NCBI RefSeq assembly: GCF_964204645.1
Contig: NC_134027.1
Span: 27,020,485 to 27,084,484, forward strand
Source: Tubulanus polymorphus
Lineage: Eukaryota > Nemertea > Palaeonemertea > Tubulaniformes > Tubulanidae
DNA: 64,000 nt
Reading direction: 5' to 3'
Part shown: positions 14,861-26,598 of the stretch, piece after piece
How positions within the stretch are numbered: the stretch's first letter is position 1
Layout: every line of letters starts with the position of its first letter
The notes under the pieces: model-generated
Databases searched by the model: none
Seen by the model: the letters and a program-made list of their open reading frames with translations, nothing else
Told to the model about the DNA's origin: nothing
Program-made: the position numbers and the translations under genes

Positions 14861-15649
14861 AAGAGTCTTTAAATGTTTTGCTTACGAACTTTGAAATTTC
14901 GATATAAAACTGAAAACCTTTTTGATGACATTTAGAAAATAATTCAAGAGTAAAATCAGTAAAGATTGAACTCAGGAGAGTTTTTTTGTCATCAATGGAT
15001 TTATGATATTTGTGGCTATTCACAATCAATAGAGAACTTTAACTGCGTTGTAATTTTGGCGAATGATTCGTCTTTGTTTTCACGCGTATGAATTATTTTG
15101 AAACATATTGTGAATATAATATATGACGTCTATACGCGGCATATGTACTGAGTGTTATATTCAAACTGATCATCGAGAGAGAGGAGGGCACAACAATATG
15201 TGACATGAAATTTGAATGATGCATCTGTTATAGCAGCTGCGACAGGAGCGATAGTTTCAGGCAGGGGGGACACAGACAGACACTGCTACGAATTATTCAA
15301 ATAAAAGATGCCACCTGTGTCAGGATTTATCTCGATTCAGACCTGATTACATTGTGTCTAGTTTTCCTCTACGCGCTCGCTTTATTAGATCATCATCTGG
15401 CAAATTGTCATCGGATTTTTTTTTAAGTTAAACTAAATTTTTGTCGGGGGAAAAAAGGATTGAATTTCGAATTTTGCGAAAACTCCTCAAATATCTCGAT
15501 AATCGCTTTTGTAGGATGAGTAAAGTTTGCCCTTACTTCCAAGTATATTTTTTCATTTCTTATATATATTAATTTAATGATGGCTTATTAGAGATAATGT
15601 GAAATTAAAGAGTTTTTACAGTTTGAACTGTATGGATGGTGTCGCTATT

Positions 15650-16281
15650 GTGGAGGTATCGTTAGCACGTCTCCGCGCCGCGCGGCAGAGAGAGAGTAAC
15701 ACAGCTGACACCAGGTGCTGGCTATGAGAGTAACTAGCTCTGCTCACTCAGTTGTGTGTGAATGCAGGTGGTGGATCTCAGCTAGCAGCTGTCCATCGAA
15801 TTAGTCATTATCAGAAGAACCGCAGAGCAGTGAGGACTGACACACGGACGTGCTCTAGTTCCAGCAATCACGCACAGTGGATTTTTCAATCACGCGCGGC
15901 GCCGCGGAGAATCAGTCGTTATAATTTGTACTGTACCGGAATTAGGATTAATTACACGATATTACGAAACGAATCAAAACAATCATTCTCATCGATGGAT
16001 TAGAACTGGACTGAAAAAGTTGACGAATAGAATATTCAACGGAAAATACAACAGTTAAAATTTACTGGTTTGAGCGAACGATGAGTGGACTTTAAATGAT
16101 TTGAAATATACAATATTGTAGTGAACCGCAGTTCATTGTCGAACGCTTACAGATAGTGATGCTTACGATTAACTGTCAAATTCAAACTCTATCGGATTAA
16201 ACTAAACAAAGTGATATATAATATTATATATATATATATTATATATAGGAATGAAAGTTTTCCTCATGTAGAAAATGACAG
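15650..16281 (+). promoter_or_regulatory. RUNX1T1: Candidate upstream promoter and 5' exon of the MTG gene
   Basis: This CpG-containing stretch begins with CGCGCCGCGCGGCAG and ends in ATGACAG followed by a GTAAAA donor (16282). ATG-ACA-G (16275-16281) would splice in phase 1 onto the MTG exon at 19977, giving Met-Thr-Asp-Cys-Arg. An in-frame TAG lies two codons before the ATG, so if this is the first coding exon the protein starts here. Coding content is only seven bases, so the assignment is an inference from phase, the donor and composition. The alternative 5' exon at 19786 is better supported as coding. Confidence 0.35.
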
Positions 16282-19200
16282 GTAAAATTATATTTTTTGA
16301 TATTTCGAATGATATAAAGCAGCGTTTTATATCGAGTTCATATTCGATATAGTTGAAACGTTATGAATTATTTCAGACGAACAGATGTTTTTTTTTTTGT
16401 ATATTCGAACAGTATGAAATAGTAGCGATAATTTTCACATCTGAATATTCAATATTATACGTTAGTTAAAGTGGTTTAGTCCTGATCCTGTTGCTAATTA
16501 CTGACGGATTAACATCGCCTACGAATTCAATGATTTTATGATTTACTACATTGGATAAATTAGAGGTTATATGGAAAGACAGAGATCACTAAATGGGGTC
16601 AATGAGGTTTTTAAATGTATTTTAATACCTGAGTGTATTGTAGACTGGGATGCAAGTTTTTCCAGGGTAGTTTTGCATGGTAAACATAACTGAAACAGCT
16701 GTTTGAAGCCACCTGTTACTGTACCGAGCCATACCGCCAGCATACTGCTGTCAAGGGTAGATTGTTTATAAATTGTTAACCCGATATTCCCTTGAACTGG
16801 ACACTTCAAAACAGCATCCGAATGATTAGACCTGGTTTAATGTGAACCCAGTAATTGATAGAAATGACCGGTATGTAAAATATGAATTTATTACACAACC
16901 CCGATTGAGGATAATTAGTTTCTGAAAGAATTTCATCTATTTCTCTCTCTTTCTCTTTCTATTCTATCCATATCTCTCTTTATTTGATTTAACAAGTAAA
17001 TTCAGTAGACAGTTATTTTTGTAATCTGAGGCATTGATCTGGTGCGGAGTCTGAAAGCTTCCTCTTTGACTTATCTTAATCTCAGACATCTTGTCGACAT
17101 AGCTACTCGATGAATTATATACAAATTATCACGATTAGATAAACCAATTACCTCTGTAAAAAATGCCTCATGGTTTTGATAGGCACTTGTAGTAGAAATT
17201 CCGATTCAAGTTTATAACATCAGAAATATTTCTTATTGGAATTAAACGATTGATCATTTCAACTATGCATTTCAAGTTTTTTTGAATTCCATACGTTCAA
17301 TTCGCTATTTCTAGGGCAGATTTAAGTTTACCCCCTAGGGTTACCTAGCTATTGTGTTATATTTGACAAGCCACTTAACGAAGGCCTTTTGTTATCGAAA
17401 ATACCTGTACATAAAGTCTTTATCCGACGAGCGATTCGGGGTCTGTCCCTGGTGTTCACAATATGCGCCTCTAAGCTCGATGAAAGATCTGTAAGTTTGT
17501 TTTCTACATGTTTTTTTAGAATGTTATTTGAATATATTTGAACTGTAGGTAATTTGTACTTAAGTGGCAGTTTGATAAGTGATAGTGGTTTATAGGCGCT
17601 ATTTTCAAACGATCAAACGGTTTTGGGTTGAATAGAATTAAATGGTCTCCTAAACTAGGATTATAGCGATATTTACTTAGATTTTACTGGTAAAGAATTG
17701 AAGTTCGAGGAATACTTGAAGTTTAGAGGAAAACTGAAGCGCCGACACAATAGTTAATCTGGATTATAAAAGATTTATTATTAGATCTGATAATATTTGT
17801 ATAAAACATTAGAACTAAGATGTTTGTTTTGAAATGAAATGTGAAAGTCCCCTCTATCTGTGTGTATGAATGGGAAGTGTAAGACGGTAGATAGGGCTAT
17901 ATGTGTATAAGGGGAAGGGTGGGAGGCTCTCATCGGGGTGTTAGTGAGAAGTATTGTGTAGATACCAACAATAACCTGACATTTGGTGATGAATGCAAGA
18001 TATGACACAGCGAACACCTGGCCTCCATACAACCCTATCTCTACATCCAGCTGTTACCCACGACGGTTATGGCGGCTTTTTTTAAATGTTTGATTCTAGG
18101 CGATTGATTGGCTGATCGGTGCGGGTCGTTAAATGACATATGGTATGGAGTTCTCTGTGAAAACACGTGTCAAATATAGTCGTCTATAGTATTATATTTA
18201 ATAGAACAACAATGAATGAAGACTCGACATTATTCTAATCCACGTGCGCTACTTCGGCGTATAAACATTACTCTTAGATCGATGTCTTTGTACCAGATAC
18301 AAACGATTTTATCTTTTCTGGGAACGTTGAACGTGAGAAAATATCTCGAATCCTGAATTATGAGAAAATATCTCTCAATCTGTGGTTCTCAGGATCCGGA
18401 TCCGCAGTTCTCAGGATCCAGATCCGCAGTTCTCAGGATCCTGATCCGCAGTTCTCAGGATCCTGATCGGCAGTTCTCAGGATCCAGATCCGCAGTTGTA
18501 AGAAAGAGATACAATCAGTTCATTTTCGATGAGTTTACACGTAACATCCATGGTAAATTCTAACCTCCGAACTGTATAGAATTGGGTTCAGATTAATACT
18601 CTCATCGCGTTAGTAACAGCACAGGGCATCAACCGGAACTGATGACTTCACACGAATCTCATCTCTGCCACCTTTAGTGAAAAGCCATTTACACAATGAA
18701 CTTTGCTGCGTTAATCAGGAAGTATTTATTATCGCAGGTGTTCCATTTGAAAGTGATTAATCCGTCTAATTACATAGGAACTACAAATCAATTTGTCTAA
18801 GGGCTTGTATTATGTAATATTTCCCAATGGTCAGTATGGAAAATGAAAGTCATTGATACCTGTGGTTTAATTGTGGCCACCTGGGTCTATTGTAATCTTT
18901 GTCACACAGATAGCTATTGTGTTGTAGTTAGGGGTTGGGATGTAGGGGAAGGATATACAGTCTACCAGTTTATATTCAATAGTAATAAAACAGCTGCTTA
19001 TGTTTAAAAAAAGAATTACTATGATATTATCACCTGTTTGAACGTGGGACTTCTGGTAATAACTCATTCAAATACAGCTGACTATTGAATATACTTATTG
19101 AAGTAACGGGTGCGACGAGATGCTGATGAAACCCCTAAGAGTCCGTAGATTATTCACCGATATAAAAACAAAATTCATAAATCAATACTGAAAAAACTCC

Positions 19201-19785
19201 TCCCGAAAAACACCTGATACTTGAAGCATTGTATAGAATTTTAAACGGTTCACAAATTGGATACAATTGTTTGTAGGTGTTGTTTTAATCCTGTAGTCTG
19301 ACACCGGGCCTGTGGGTATAAAGATATCTATTGTGATGAGCGAGTGATCAGCGCACACAGAGACGTGTGTTTAATGATACTGCGTCAGATGAGGGTTGAC
19401 TGTCGCTGTAAACTGGTTGTCAAGGAAAACTTGTGACAATATAAAACTAGCAAGATTTCTTAGTTTTAACATTTGCCCTGATTCTATTAGGTTTAGCTAA
19501 GTGTAATGCCCCTGGCTACAGTTCATTGTCATTCCCTTTCGGCATTGTGGGCTACTTCCTCCGTAGATTGTGGACATATTGGTTCCTGCCTGGAATATTG
19601 ACAATGTGAAAGACGTTGTTTGTCTTGCACAGTGAAAGGGTCGTGTATGTTAGCTGCATGGTGTCTGTCTGTCAGTGGTGGCCTGTAGCAGATAGAACAA
19701 ACCAACGTTCACATCCATTTGATCCATTAGCAAAAGTGCAAGGATTACATTTAGTTTAGAACAGAAAGAATTGCTAATAATTATA
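16282..19785. other. Upstream/intron-1 sequence without a recognised gene
   Basis: This is AT-rich non-coding sequence. It would be intron 1 if the 16281 donor is used. It contains a (TA)n tract just before 16250, CT-rich sequence near 16940-16980, and the GGATCC-bearing minisatellite at 18382. I see no conserved protein segment on either strand. Confidence 0.5.
18382..18497. repeat. 22-bp minisatellite with BamHI-like GGATCC in each unit
   Basis: Five units follow the pattern TTCTCAGGATCC(A/G/T)GATC + (C/G)GCAG. The open frame through it gives a Ser-Gln-Asp-Pro-Asp type repeat and is an artefact. Confidence 0.85.
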
Positions 19786-22700
19786 ATGGATGATTTTGAG
19801 AATGCTTGTTTGATGCGTGACCTCTCACCCGATAGGTTTACTAGTTCTCCTATTATTCCATCAGTTTGTAAGTTTTACGACTTGTTTTATATGATTTCAC
19901 TTTTCAGATATTTAGATTTTGACCTCGTTTTTCGACACTCGCTTAATATATTATTGAATGATTCGTATTTTTACAGATTGTCGTGATTCCATGATGCCCG
20001 ATTCTCCCGATACTAATTCTGCTATTGTGACGTCTACGAATATATCGCCGATAACTTCCATTCCTCCTCCACCTCCTACCAGTCTTACTAGACCATTATC
20101 TACCTCATCAGCAGGTATGTGACATTAGTTCTTCGTGCTCTCACCGGTTTAAGCGTGGCAGCACTTACTGCGGTTCATATACGGTAATCATTGATTTCGA
20201 AGGATGAAATAAAAATGTATTTATTTGAATATAGGAATGAATGGAAACCATTCTCCTCGACACTCTCCTCGTAGTATGAACGGACGAACTCCGTCGCCAC
20301 CCTCGATGGGTAACACTACATCTAGTCAACAACTTCCACCGGCGTGTGGAGCCCGTCAACTCAGTAAACTCAAACGATTTCTAACGACGTTAATGCAGTT
20401 CGGGTCGGATATTTCCCCGGAAATCGGCGAACGAGTCCGAACGCTCGTCTTAGGTTTAGTTGTAAGTATCAATGACTTTATCAACCGTTACGTTAAACTA
20501 TTATCTTCATTCGGTGTCTTAGTGATGTTCGTGTGTTATTTCTATTTTGTAGAATTCCCATTTATCAATCGAAGAATTCCATGCCAAATTACAAGAAGCC
20601 ACTAATTTTCCTTTGAGGCCTTTTGTGATACCATTTTTGAAGGTGAGAATTGTTCATGTTCTTGATGATGTTAATCTGTTTTCACTGAATATCTATAATA
20701 ATTCTATTCACGTTCTTGATGTTGTTATTATCTATTTTTGCTGAATATCTAGAAATATTCTAACGCTGTTTTTCTGTAATTGCAGGCTAATTTACCATTG
20801 TTACAACGAGAATTGTTGCATTGCGCGCGTTTGGCAAAACAAACGCCTCAACAATACCTGGCACACAATGAACATATACTGTTTGAAACGACCGCGTCTC
20901 CGAACGAAGGACAAGATTTACAGGTCGATGTTAACGAAAACGGAAAACGACGAACTCCTGACGATCGGTAAGAATCTAGCATCTGTAGTGCCGGTAACTC
21001 ACACCAGATGGTGCGCCTAGACAGCTGATTTTATATAAGTGGATTCCAAAAATTATCAAACAAGCATCAAAATATATAAAGGGTTGCATTCCCTCTCAAT
21101 GCATATCTACAAGAAGCTGATTTGATTTTCATAGAAATTTAAGAGAAATTGTGATTCGTTCACCAAGAGTAAAATGGTGAACCTCACTCGCCACAGTAGC
21201 AATGCCGGTGACTGTTATTGAAATTGTTTTAAAATCTATATTACAGAAAAGAAGTTGATACACAGATAGACACGCTACACCCGGCGAAGCGCCACCACGC
21301 GATGAGCCCGGGAAGCAACGGAAGTCGAATCAGCCCGACGGGACCAATAAACCTGAACTACGGACCGATCCGATTGGAGGATTTATCGAGAGATCTTCGT
21401 GAGAGAGATCGATTGGAACGAGAACGATTGGAACGAGAAAGAATCGATCGATTGGAACGTGAACGACATTACAGCAATAACAGTTATTCCAGTAAGATTC
21501 ATACATATCTCAAACATGTGATCCAAGGGGAGGGGGTACAGGCCAGGCTACGCAACCCCTATAAATGTTTAGAAATTTTACGGCAAAATTAAGCTGAAAA
21601 AGTTTAAATTCATAAGCTTTTTCTCTGTATTTCCAGAAATGAGTTTTTTTTTTGCATTAGCTTTCTTTGTGGGTGCCCTTTTAAATTGCCTTATTTTGTG
21701 ACTGCAGACCTCCCTGAATCAGACCCTAGATTCATTCCCCCCCTGATGATTCAAACTGATTCAACAATTTACTTACCATGTATGAATTAATTACAGGTTA
21801 CCATAGAGACACTCCGTTTGATCATATGGAAAGAATGGAAGACGAATGGAAACATGTTGACAATGTAAGTTTGTCAAAAGAAATCAATTGAACAGTCAAA
21901 TGAATTAGATGAACACAAGATCATGAAATAATGAATTATTTTTTTTCTATTTTTGATAGATGTTGAATTGTATAGTGAACATGGTCGACAAAACCAAACG
22001 AGCGTTATCAGTTTTACAAGAGAGGTGTACTCGCGATAGAGAGGAACTGGCGATTTGGATGCGACGACATTCCGATAGTATCGATCACGATTTGAAGAAA
22101 CGTACTCACGGCGGCGGTGAACTGATTTCATACCGTCAAACTGAAGATCGAGTGAATGAAGTTAAAAGACGAGCAGGTATGTAGTGTATCTTAACACAGT
22201 GAAACATTGCTGAACTCGTCTTAGTTGAAACCATTGTTATATCGATGACTGATACCAGTTCGTAAATACACTTAGTAAATTGCTATAAAAATACGAATTG
22301 GGACTAGAAAAATAGAGACGACTTCAGTATTGTGAAGTCTTATACAAATGGCAATTTACGTTTAAAAATTGAAAATTTTAAATTGAATTGGCAATATAAA
22401 TTGGGACTAAAAAGATAAATATGACTTCAGTTATCGACATGGGCCTTAGAGAGTTTCGCTAATCCTATTAAACTATTGCTATATTATATCATGTTCTACA
22501 GATTATATTTTCTCCTATACATTCAGTAATGGTTTGCTCTGGTGATATTGCAGAAGATGCAGTAAACGAAGTCAAACGTCAAGCAGTTTCCGAACTTCAA
22601 AAAGCGGTTGCAGCTGCGGAGCAGAAAGCGAACGAACTAGTCGCGGCTGAAAAACAGAAAATGGAATGCACGATCGCTGATATCCGTAAACAAGCTCGTG

Positions 22701-23151
22701 AAGATATGTTATCAGCCATGAATCAACAAGAGGAATCAAGTGAGGTAAGAGAAAGTACTCGGCAGGATCTTTCTCGATTTACCCGTGCGTTACAGACTGA
22801 ATATTGATTATGATGTGTTGGTATTTGTAGACATGTTGGAATTGTGGAAGAAAAGCGAGTGAGACTTGTAGCGGTTGTAACGTCGCGCGTTATTGCGGTT
22901 CGTATTGTCAACATAAAGACTGGGAAAATCACCACAGAGTGTGCGGACAACCGCAAACGACTCGCGGAGAACCGAGTTCAACAGCGCCATCTACGTCATC
23001 TACTACTACAACGTCGACTACGAAAACAATCGAAGCTTCGCCTTCGACGCCGCCCGTCGTATCTAGTCCGGTTCATTCGTCATCGGGTTCTCGTGCCAGT
23101 ACGCCAAACGAAGTTACGACGAAAATTCCAGAAACCAGTGTCGTGCACTAG
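19786..23151 (+). CDS. RUNX1T1: MTG/ETO-family transcriptional co-repressor (RUNX1T1/CBFA2T2/CBFA2T3/nervy homologue)
   Basis: Nuclear co-repressor scaffold that in other animals links DNA-binding factors to NCoR/SMRT and histone deacetylases. Coding exons: 19786-19867, 19977-20114, 20235-20461, 20553-20642, 20786-20967, 21247-21491, 21797-21864, 21960-22176, 22554-22744, 22831-23151. All phases match, giving 586 aa. Order: MPDSP N-terminal motif, NHR1/TAFH (about 110-208, from [17 protein letters not shown]), an Arg/Glu-rich RLERE tract, NHR2 oligomerisation helix (about 332-378), NHR3 coiled coil (VNEVKRQA), MYND zinc finger (about 482-518: CWNCG, CSGC, YCGSYC, HHRVC), and a Ser/Thr/Pro tail. 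All seven Cys plus the His of MYND are seen. The first exon ([10 protein letters not shown] start) is inferred from its open frame and phase-1 donor. Translation could instead begin at Met 19991 or from the 16275 exon. Human paralogues are about 575-650 aa. Family identity is very sure. Confidence 0.96.
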
Positions 23152-25440
23152 ATTCACATTCGCGTCATCCAAGACTATTCACAAATCTTAAAAAATTAGT
23201 CATTTCTTTAAAACCTTCTTCTCAATCAGCTATGAATTGCGCTACTTGGAGGCGAGCTCTACGAGATGTAAGGTCACTGATAGGACAGTGTCGATATCTA
23301 ATTGTGATCTTTTTGTTGATTCTGCTGTAGTGTTTGTGTTTATATCATCGAGTGTTCGCCGTAAATCGCCGTGAATGATTTATGAAGGCTGCAGGAAGGA
23401 GACAGGAACGAGCAACGACACAAAGCTCTCTAGAATATAACATTTCTGTGCAATATCTCATTTTAGAACTGTAAAAAACAACAGCGACGATTGCTGTTAA
23501 CAGTTCGAGCACGAATAGAATTCATCGATTACAATGAATTTACTGTAATTAATGTATAACTAACTATCAGTGAATGTATAAGAAACAGGGTGAGATAGAT
23601 AGAAATCTATGGAGAGAAAGTATTCATAGATCCTTCAATAGAATGAATATCTATGTTTTTGTTTTATCAGGGGCAGCATTTCTTAAAGTCTGTACATAAA
23701 TGCTTCATCACGTGGTGTTTGGTTCGCCCTTAAATATAGAGTATTCGCGTACGTTCGGAAATCTCTTTCATATTTCTAGCCGCTCTATTTCTCTTCGAAG
23801 GTGTGTTGTTTTAAAGATTTATTTTTCTAATTTTATATATCCATGTATATCATCACGACGAGATAATGCACTTTGAAAGAAAGTATAATTGTTGTTGTTA
23901 TTGTTATTTTTGGTGCATAAATTTCTGTGAAGTTCTACCAAACATCGCAGACATGAAGGGAATGAGAACGACTAGAGAACCACGTAGTCGTCAAATCAAT
24001 ATCTCAAGTCAAATCTTAACCGATCTTGATGTTAGATTAGCCATGGAATATGTGAGCATTGACCAGGGTTCCATCATGGACTCTATATTGATAATTCCAT
24101 GGACATATTTTTGGAATTGAGATAAGTGATGTTTTTGCATAGATTCTAAGCTGGATGAAACAGATCTGAAATTTCCGTCGCATAGATAGAATTATTTTAA
24201 TGAGTTGTAAATGATTGTAGACTGTTTGACAGTTTTAACCCGATTGAATCAAATTTTAATCAATTGAATACAATTAGAAAAACAACAAATCTCAAATCAG
24301 AATACAGTTGCTGCTTTAAAAAACGATAAAGCATTTAATTTATTGAAGTAATTAATAGTGTAATTATGAATTGGGTAAGATTGTTTATGAATGAAGGTGT
24401 GAATGTTTGGAAATGTGTAGTTTGTGTTGTGTATAAATTCTTTTGGTGCTTTTAACATATAGAGATGGTGATCTCTCTCTCTCTCTCTTTCTCATACAAA
24501 TCAATCATAATTAAATTCTATGTGTAATTGAATAGTTACGTCATGTATCATGTTTATTCATTGTATCGGCTACAGATAGATCTATAAAAATTTGCTATAA
24601 AATAAGAACCAAGATAGAATTAACCCTTTCAGTGCGTCTACACCGCAATGCGGTGTATAAATCAGTGATAGATTTTGCTAGTACACCGCACTGCGGTGTA
24701 TTAATGTAATTAGTAATTATCTCTCTTGAGAAATGGCAGCACCTGTCAAACATAGTGAAATACAACTAGCTAACGATACACTGCGCTGCGGTGTATTGAT
24801 GTAATTAGTATTTAATTTATATCTCTCTTGAAAGATGGCAGCACCTATCAAACATAGTGAAATATTAGTAACTAACGATACACTGCGCCGCACTGTAGAC
24901 GCACTATAGTGGTATTCCCGTTATTCAACACATTAGGGTGGAATTTTTCAAAATTTTCAAATTATCTCCAGCACTATAGGGTATTGATTAGTCAGCACTG
25001 AAAGGGTTAAGAAATTGATGAAGTTTATATTCGATAAGTGAATATCATGTGCTAAGGTGAATAGACATTATACGTGACAGACAATAGTGTCACCTGTGAA
25101 TCATTGTAAATACATTATGGAATAAAGTGTAAAGAATTATTATCAAAAAGAATAACCTGAAATAATGGCAGTCCGAAGCAGAAGTTGAAGCATTGATTCG
25201 TATAATTCCATGACAATTAGAGTCAGTTTTACTTGGTGTGTAAATAGAAGTCTCAAGTCTGTATCTAAATTTCAATGCTTACGAAGGTTTTTATGTATAA
25301 TTACTGATGACTGTTAGTGGTAATTGCTGTACATTTGTTTTAGGCTGTACAAAGTCTGTATGTTTAACTCTTGTCTGTATATGTAATGGTGATATTTTCA
25401 ATATAAAAAGTGACTATAAATTTAAAACATATGTGTTATG
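23152..25440 (+). other. RUNX1T1: 3' UTR and downstream flank of the MTG gene
   Basis: There is no reading frame of note after the stop at 23151. The first canonical AATAAA I found on the + strand is at 25121-25126, so the 3' UTR may be about 2 kb and would then include the TTAA-flanked element at 24620. A variant signal could end it earlier. The stretch also holds a (CT)n run near 24475. Confidence 0.5.
24620..25010 (+). mobile_element. TTAA-flanked piggyBac-type MITE (family B, copy 1) with internal duplication
   Basis: TTAA-CCCTTTCAGTGC at the left (24620) mirrors GCACTGAAAGGG-TTAA at the right (ends 25010). TTAA target sites and CCC.. ends are the hallmark of piggyBac transposons. The interior (383 bp) has no coding frame. 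It carries several short palindromes of the type ACACCGCA-TGCGGTGT (for example 24640-24656 and 24682-24700). A block of about 90 bp containing ATGGCAGCACCT and CAAACATAGTGAAATA is present twice. Copy 2 at 30378-30667 has it once and lies in the opposite orientation. Confidence 0.8.
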
Positions 25441-26052
25441 ATTTGATTGCGCTGTCAATGAGGAAGGCTGTATCACTTGCAAGTAGTTGGTCTCTGAAAG
25501 CTGGGAGTAGGGACATCTGGCCGTAGTTTTTTTTACCGGGGGGGGGGGGGGGGCTGAAGGGCCGAAATACTGTGAAGTAGGGGTTAAAATTGCTTGTCAG
25601 CTGGTGCTTCCCCTACATATTACATTAGCGGCGACCAGGTGAACTACCTCAACATAGACTGGTTACCGGTCTCTATCTTCAATCATAGACTGGTACCGGT
25701 CTCTATCTTCAATTAGATATACATGTATTCAATATATATGAATATATATTCAATATATCTATATTCAACCATATTGAATGGGACAGGCAACCAGTCTATA
25801 CCGTGGCAATCTCGAATCCCTCCCTGGGGGAGGATGGGCAAAAATCCTTCACCTTTCAACTTCAAGTGAAGAGCTCTTGGTGATTTCAGCGTCTAAATCC
25901 AACAAACGATACATCAATGAAGCACAACATCTTATATTTTGTTCATAACCAGATTCATCAAATGAACGTATTCTGAGCTTAGGAGAGCAAAATTTGCAGG
26001 TCAGGGCCGCTGGCAGGGTCGAGCTATGGGTGATTTACTGTTAGGGTCGGGT

Positions 26053-26243
26053 CGGGATCATGGGTGATTTACTGCTGAATAGAGGATGTACAGGGGTGTC
26101 CCGGGTTTGAAAGCCAGTAATTACTGACACTGATTCAGAGTGGTCCTGATGTTGAATAGGGGATGTACAGGGGTGTCCCGGGTTCGAACCCAGTAATTAC
26201 TGATAATGATTCAGAGTGGTCCAGACGCTGAATAAAGGATGTA
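26053..26243. repeat. Tandem repeat of about 85-90 bp, about 2.2 copies
   Basis: The copies share GATGTACAGGGGTGTCCCGG, GTAATTACTGA and GATTCAGAGTGGTCC. One copy carries GGGTTCGAACCC, which looks like a tRNA B box, but no A box or tRNA fold accompanies it. Confidence 0.7.
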
Positions 26244-26529
26244 CCGTGGATTAGCGGATTTTTCATACACTAATGTGAATTAACTCTGGCAACCAAGAGT
26301 CTACTGCCAGAGTCAGTTCGTGTTAGTTTATGCAAATCCAAGCATAGTGAATCTTAAGAATCGGCAGAACATAGCATCACAACCACTGACTGGTGAACGA
26401 ATTAAGTTCAGAGTAGCTAATTAACTAAACAAACAAAGAGTTTCTAACAATTATATTTACTCTCATACAACAATTATACGAAATGCCAGGTGTGCTCGAG
26501 GAATTATAACTTAAGTTCCTCAAACACGT

Positions 26530-26598
26530 GGACTGTATTTCAAAAACAGTCCAACCATGGGCGTATAAACTATAAACTAGAGTTTATACGTCCATGGT
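26530..26598. repeat. Two adjacent hairpins, one with an 18-bp stem
   Basis: GGACTGT (26530-26536) pairs with ACAGTCC (26546-26552). Immediately after, 26554-26571 (ACCATGGGCGTATAAACT) pairs with 26581-26598 with a single mismatch and a short loop. Further partly complementary pieces (CCATGGACTCTAAACT) follow to about 26680. Confidence 0.65.

Larger units (their letters stand above)
1..15649. other. Intergenic / upstream region without a recognisable gene
   Basis: I see no ORF here that resembles a protein family, and no run of exons with matching phases. The open frames are short and often coincide with simple repeats. The stretch holds several tandem repeats, fold-back sequences and homopolymer runs (C-run near 4740, G-run near 11683), the main ones listed separately. 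A somewhat GC-richer, CpG-containing patch near 4890-4950 and others around 13300-13560 could be distal promoters or 5' UTR exons of the downstream MTG gene, but nothing in the sequence proves that. Confidence 0.6.

Noticed and set aside
26165-26200. GGGTTCGAACCC as a tRNA B box
   Set aside because: No A box at the right distance; the motif is part of the 85-bp tandem repeat and its sister copy lacks it.
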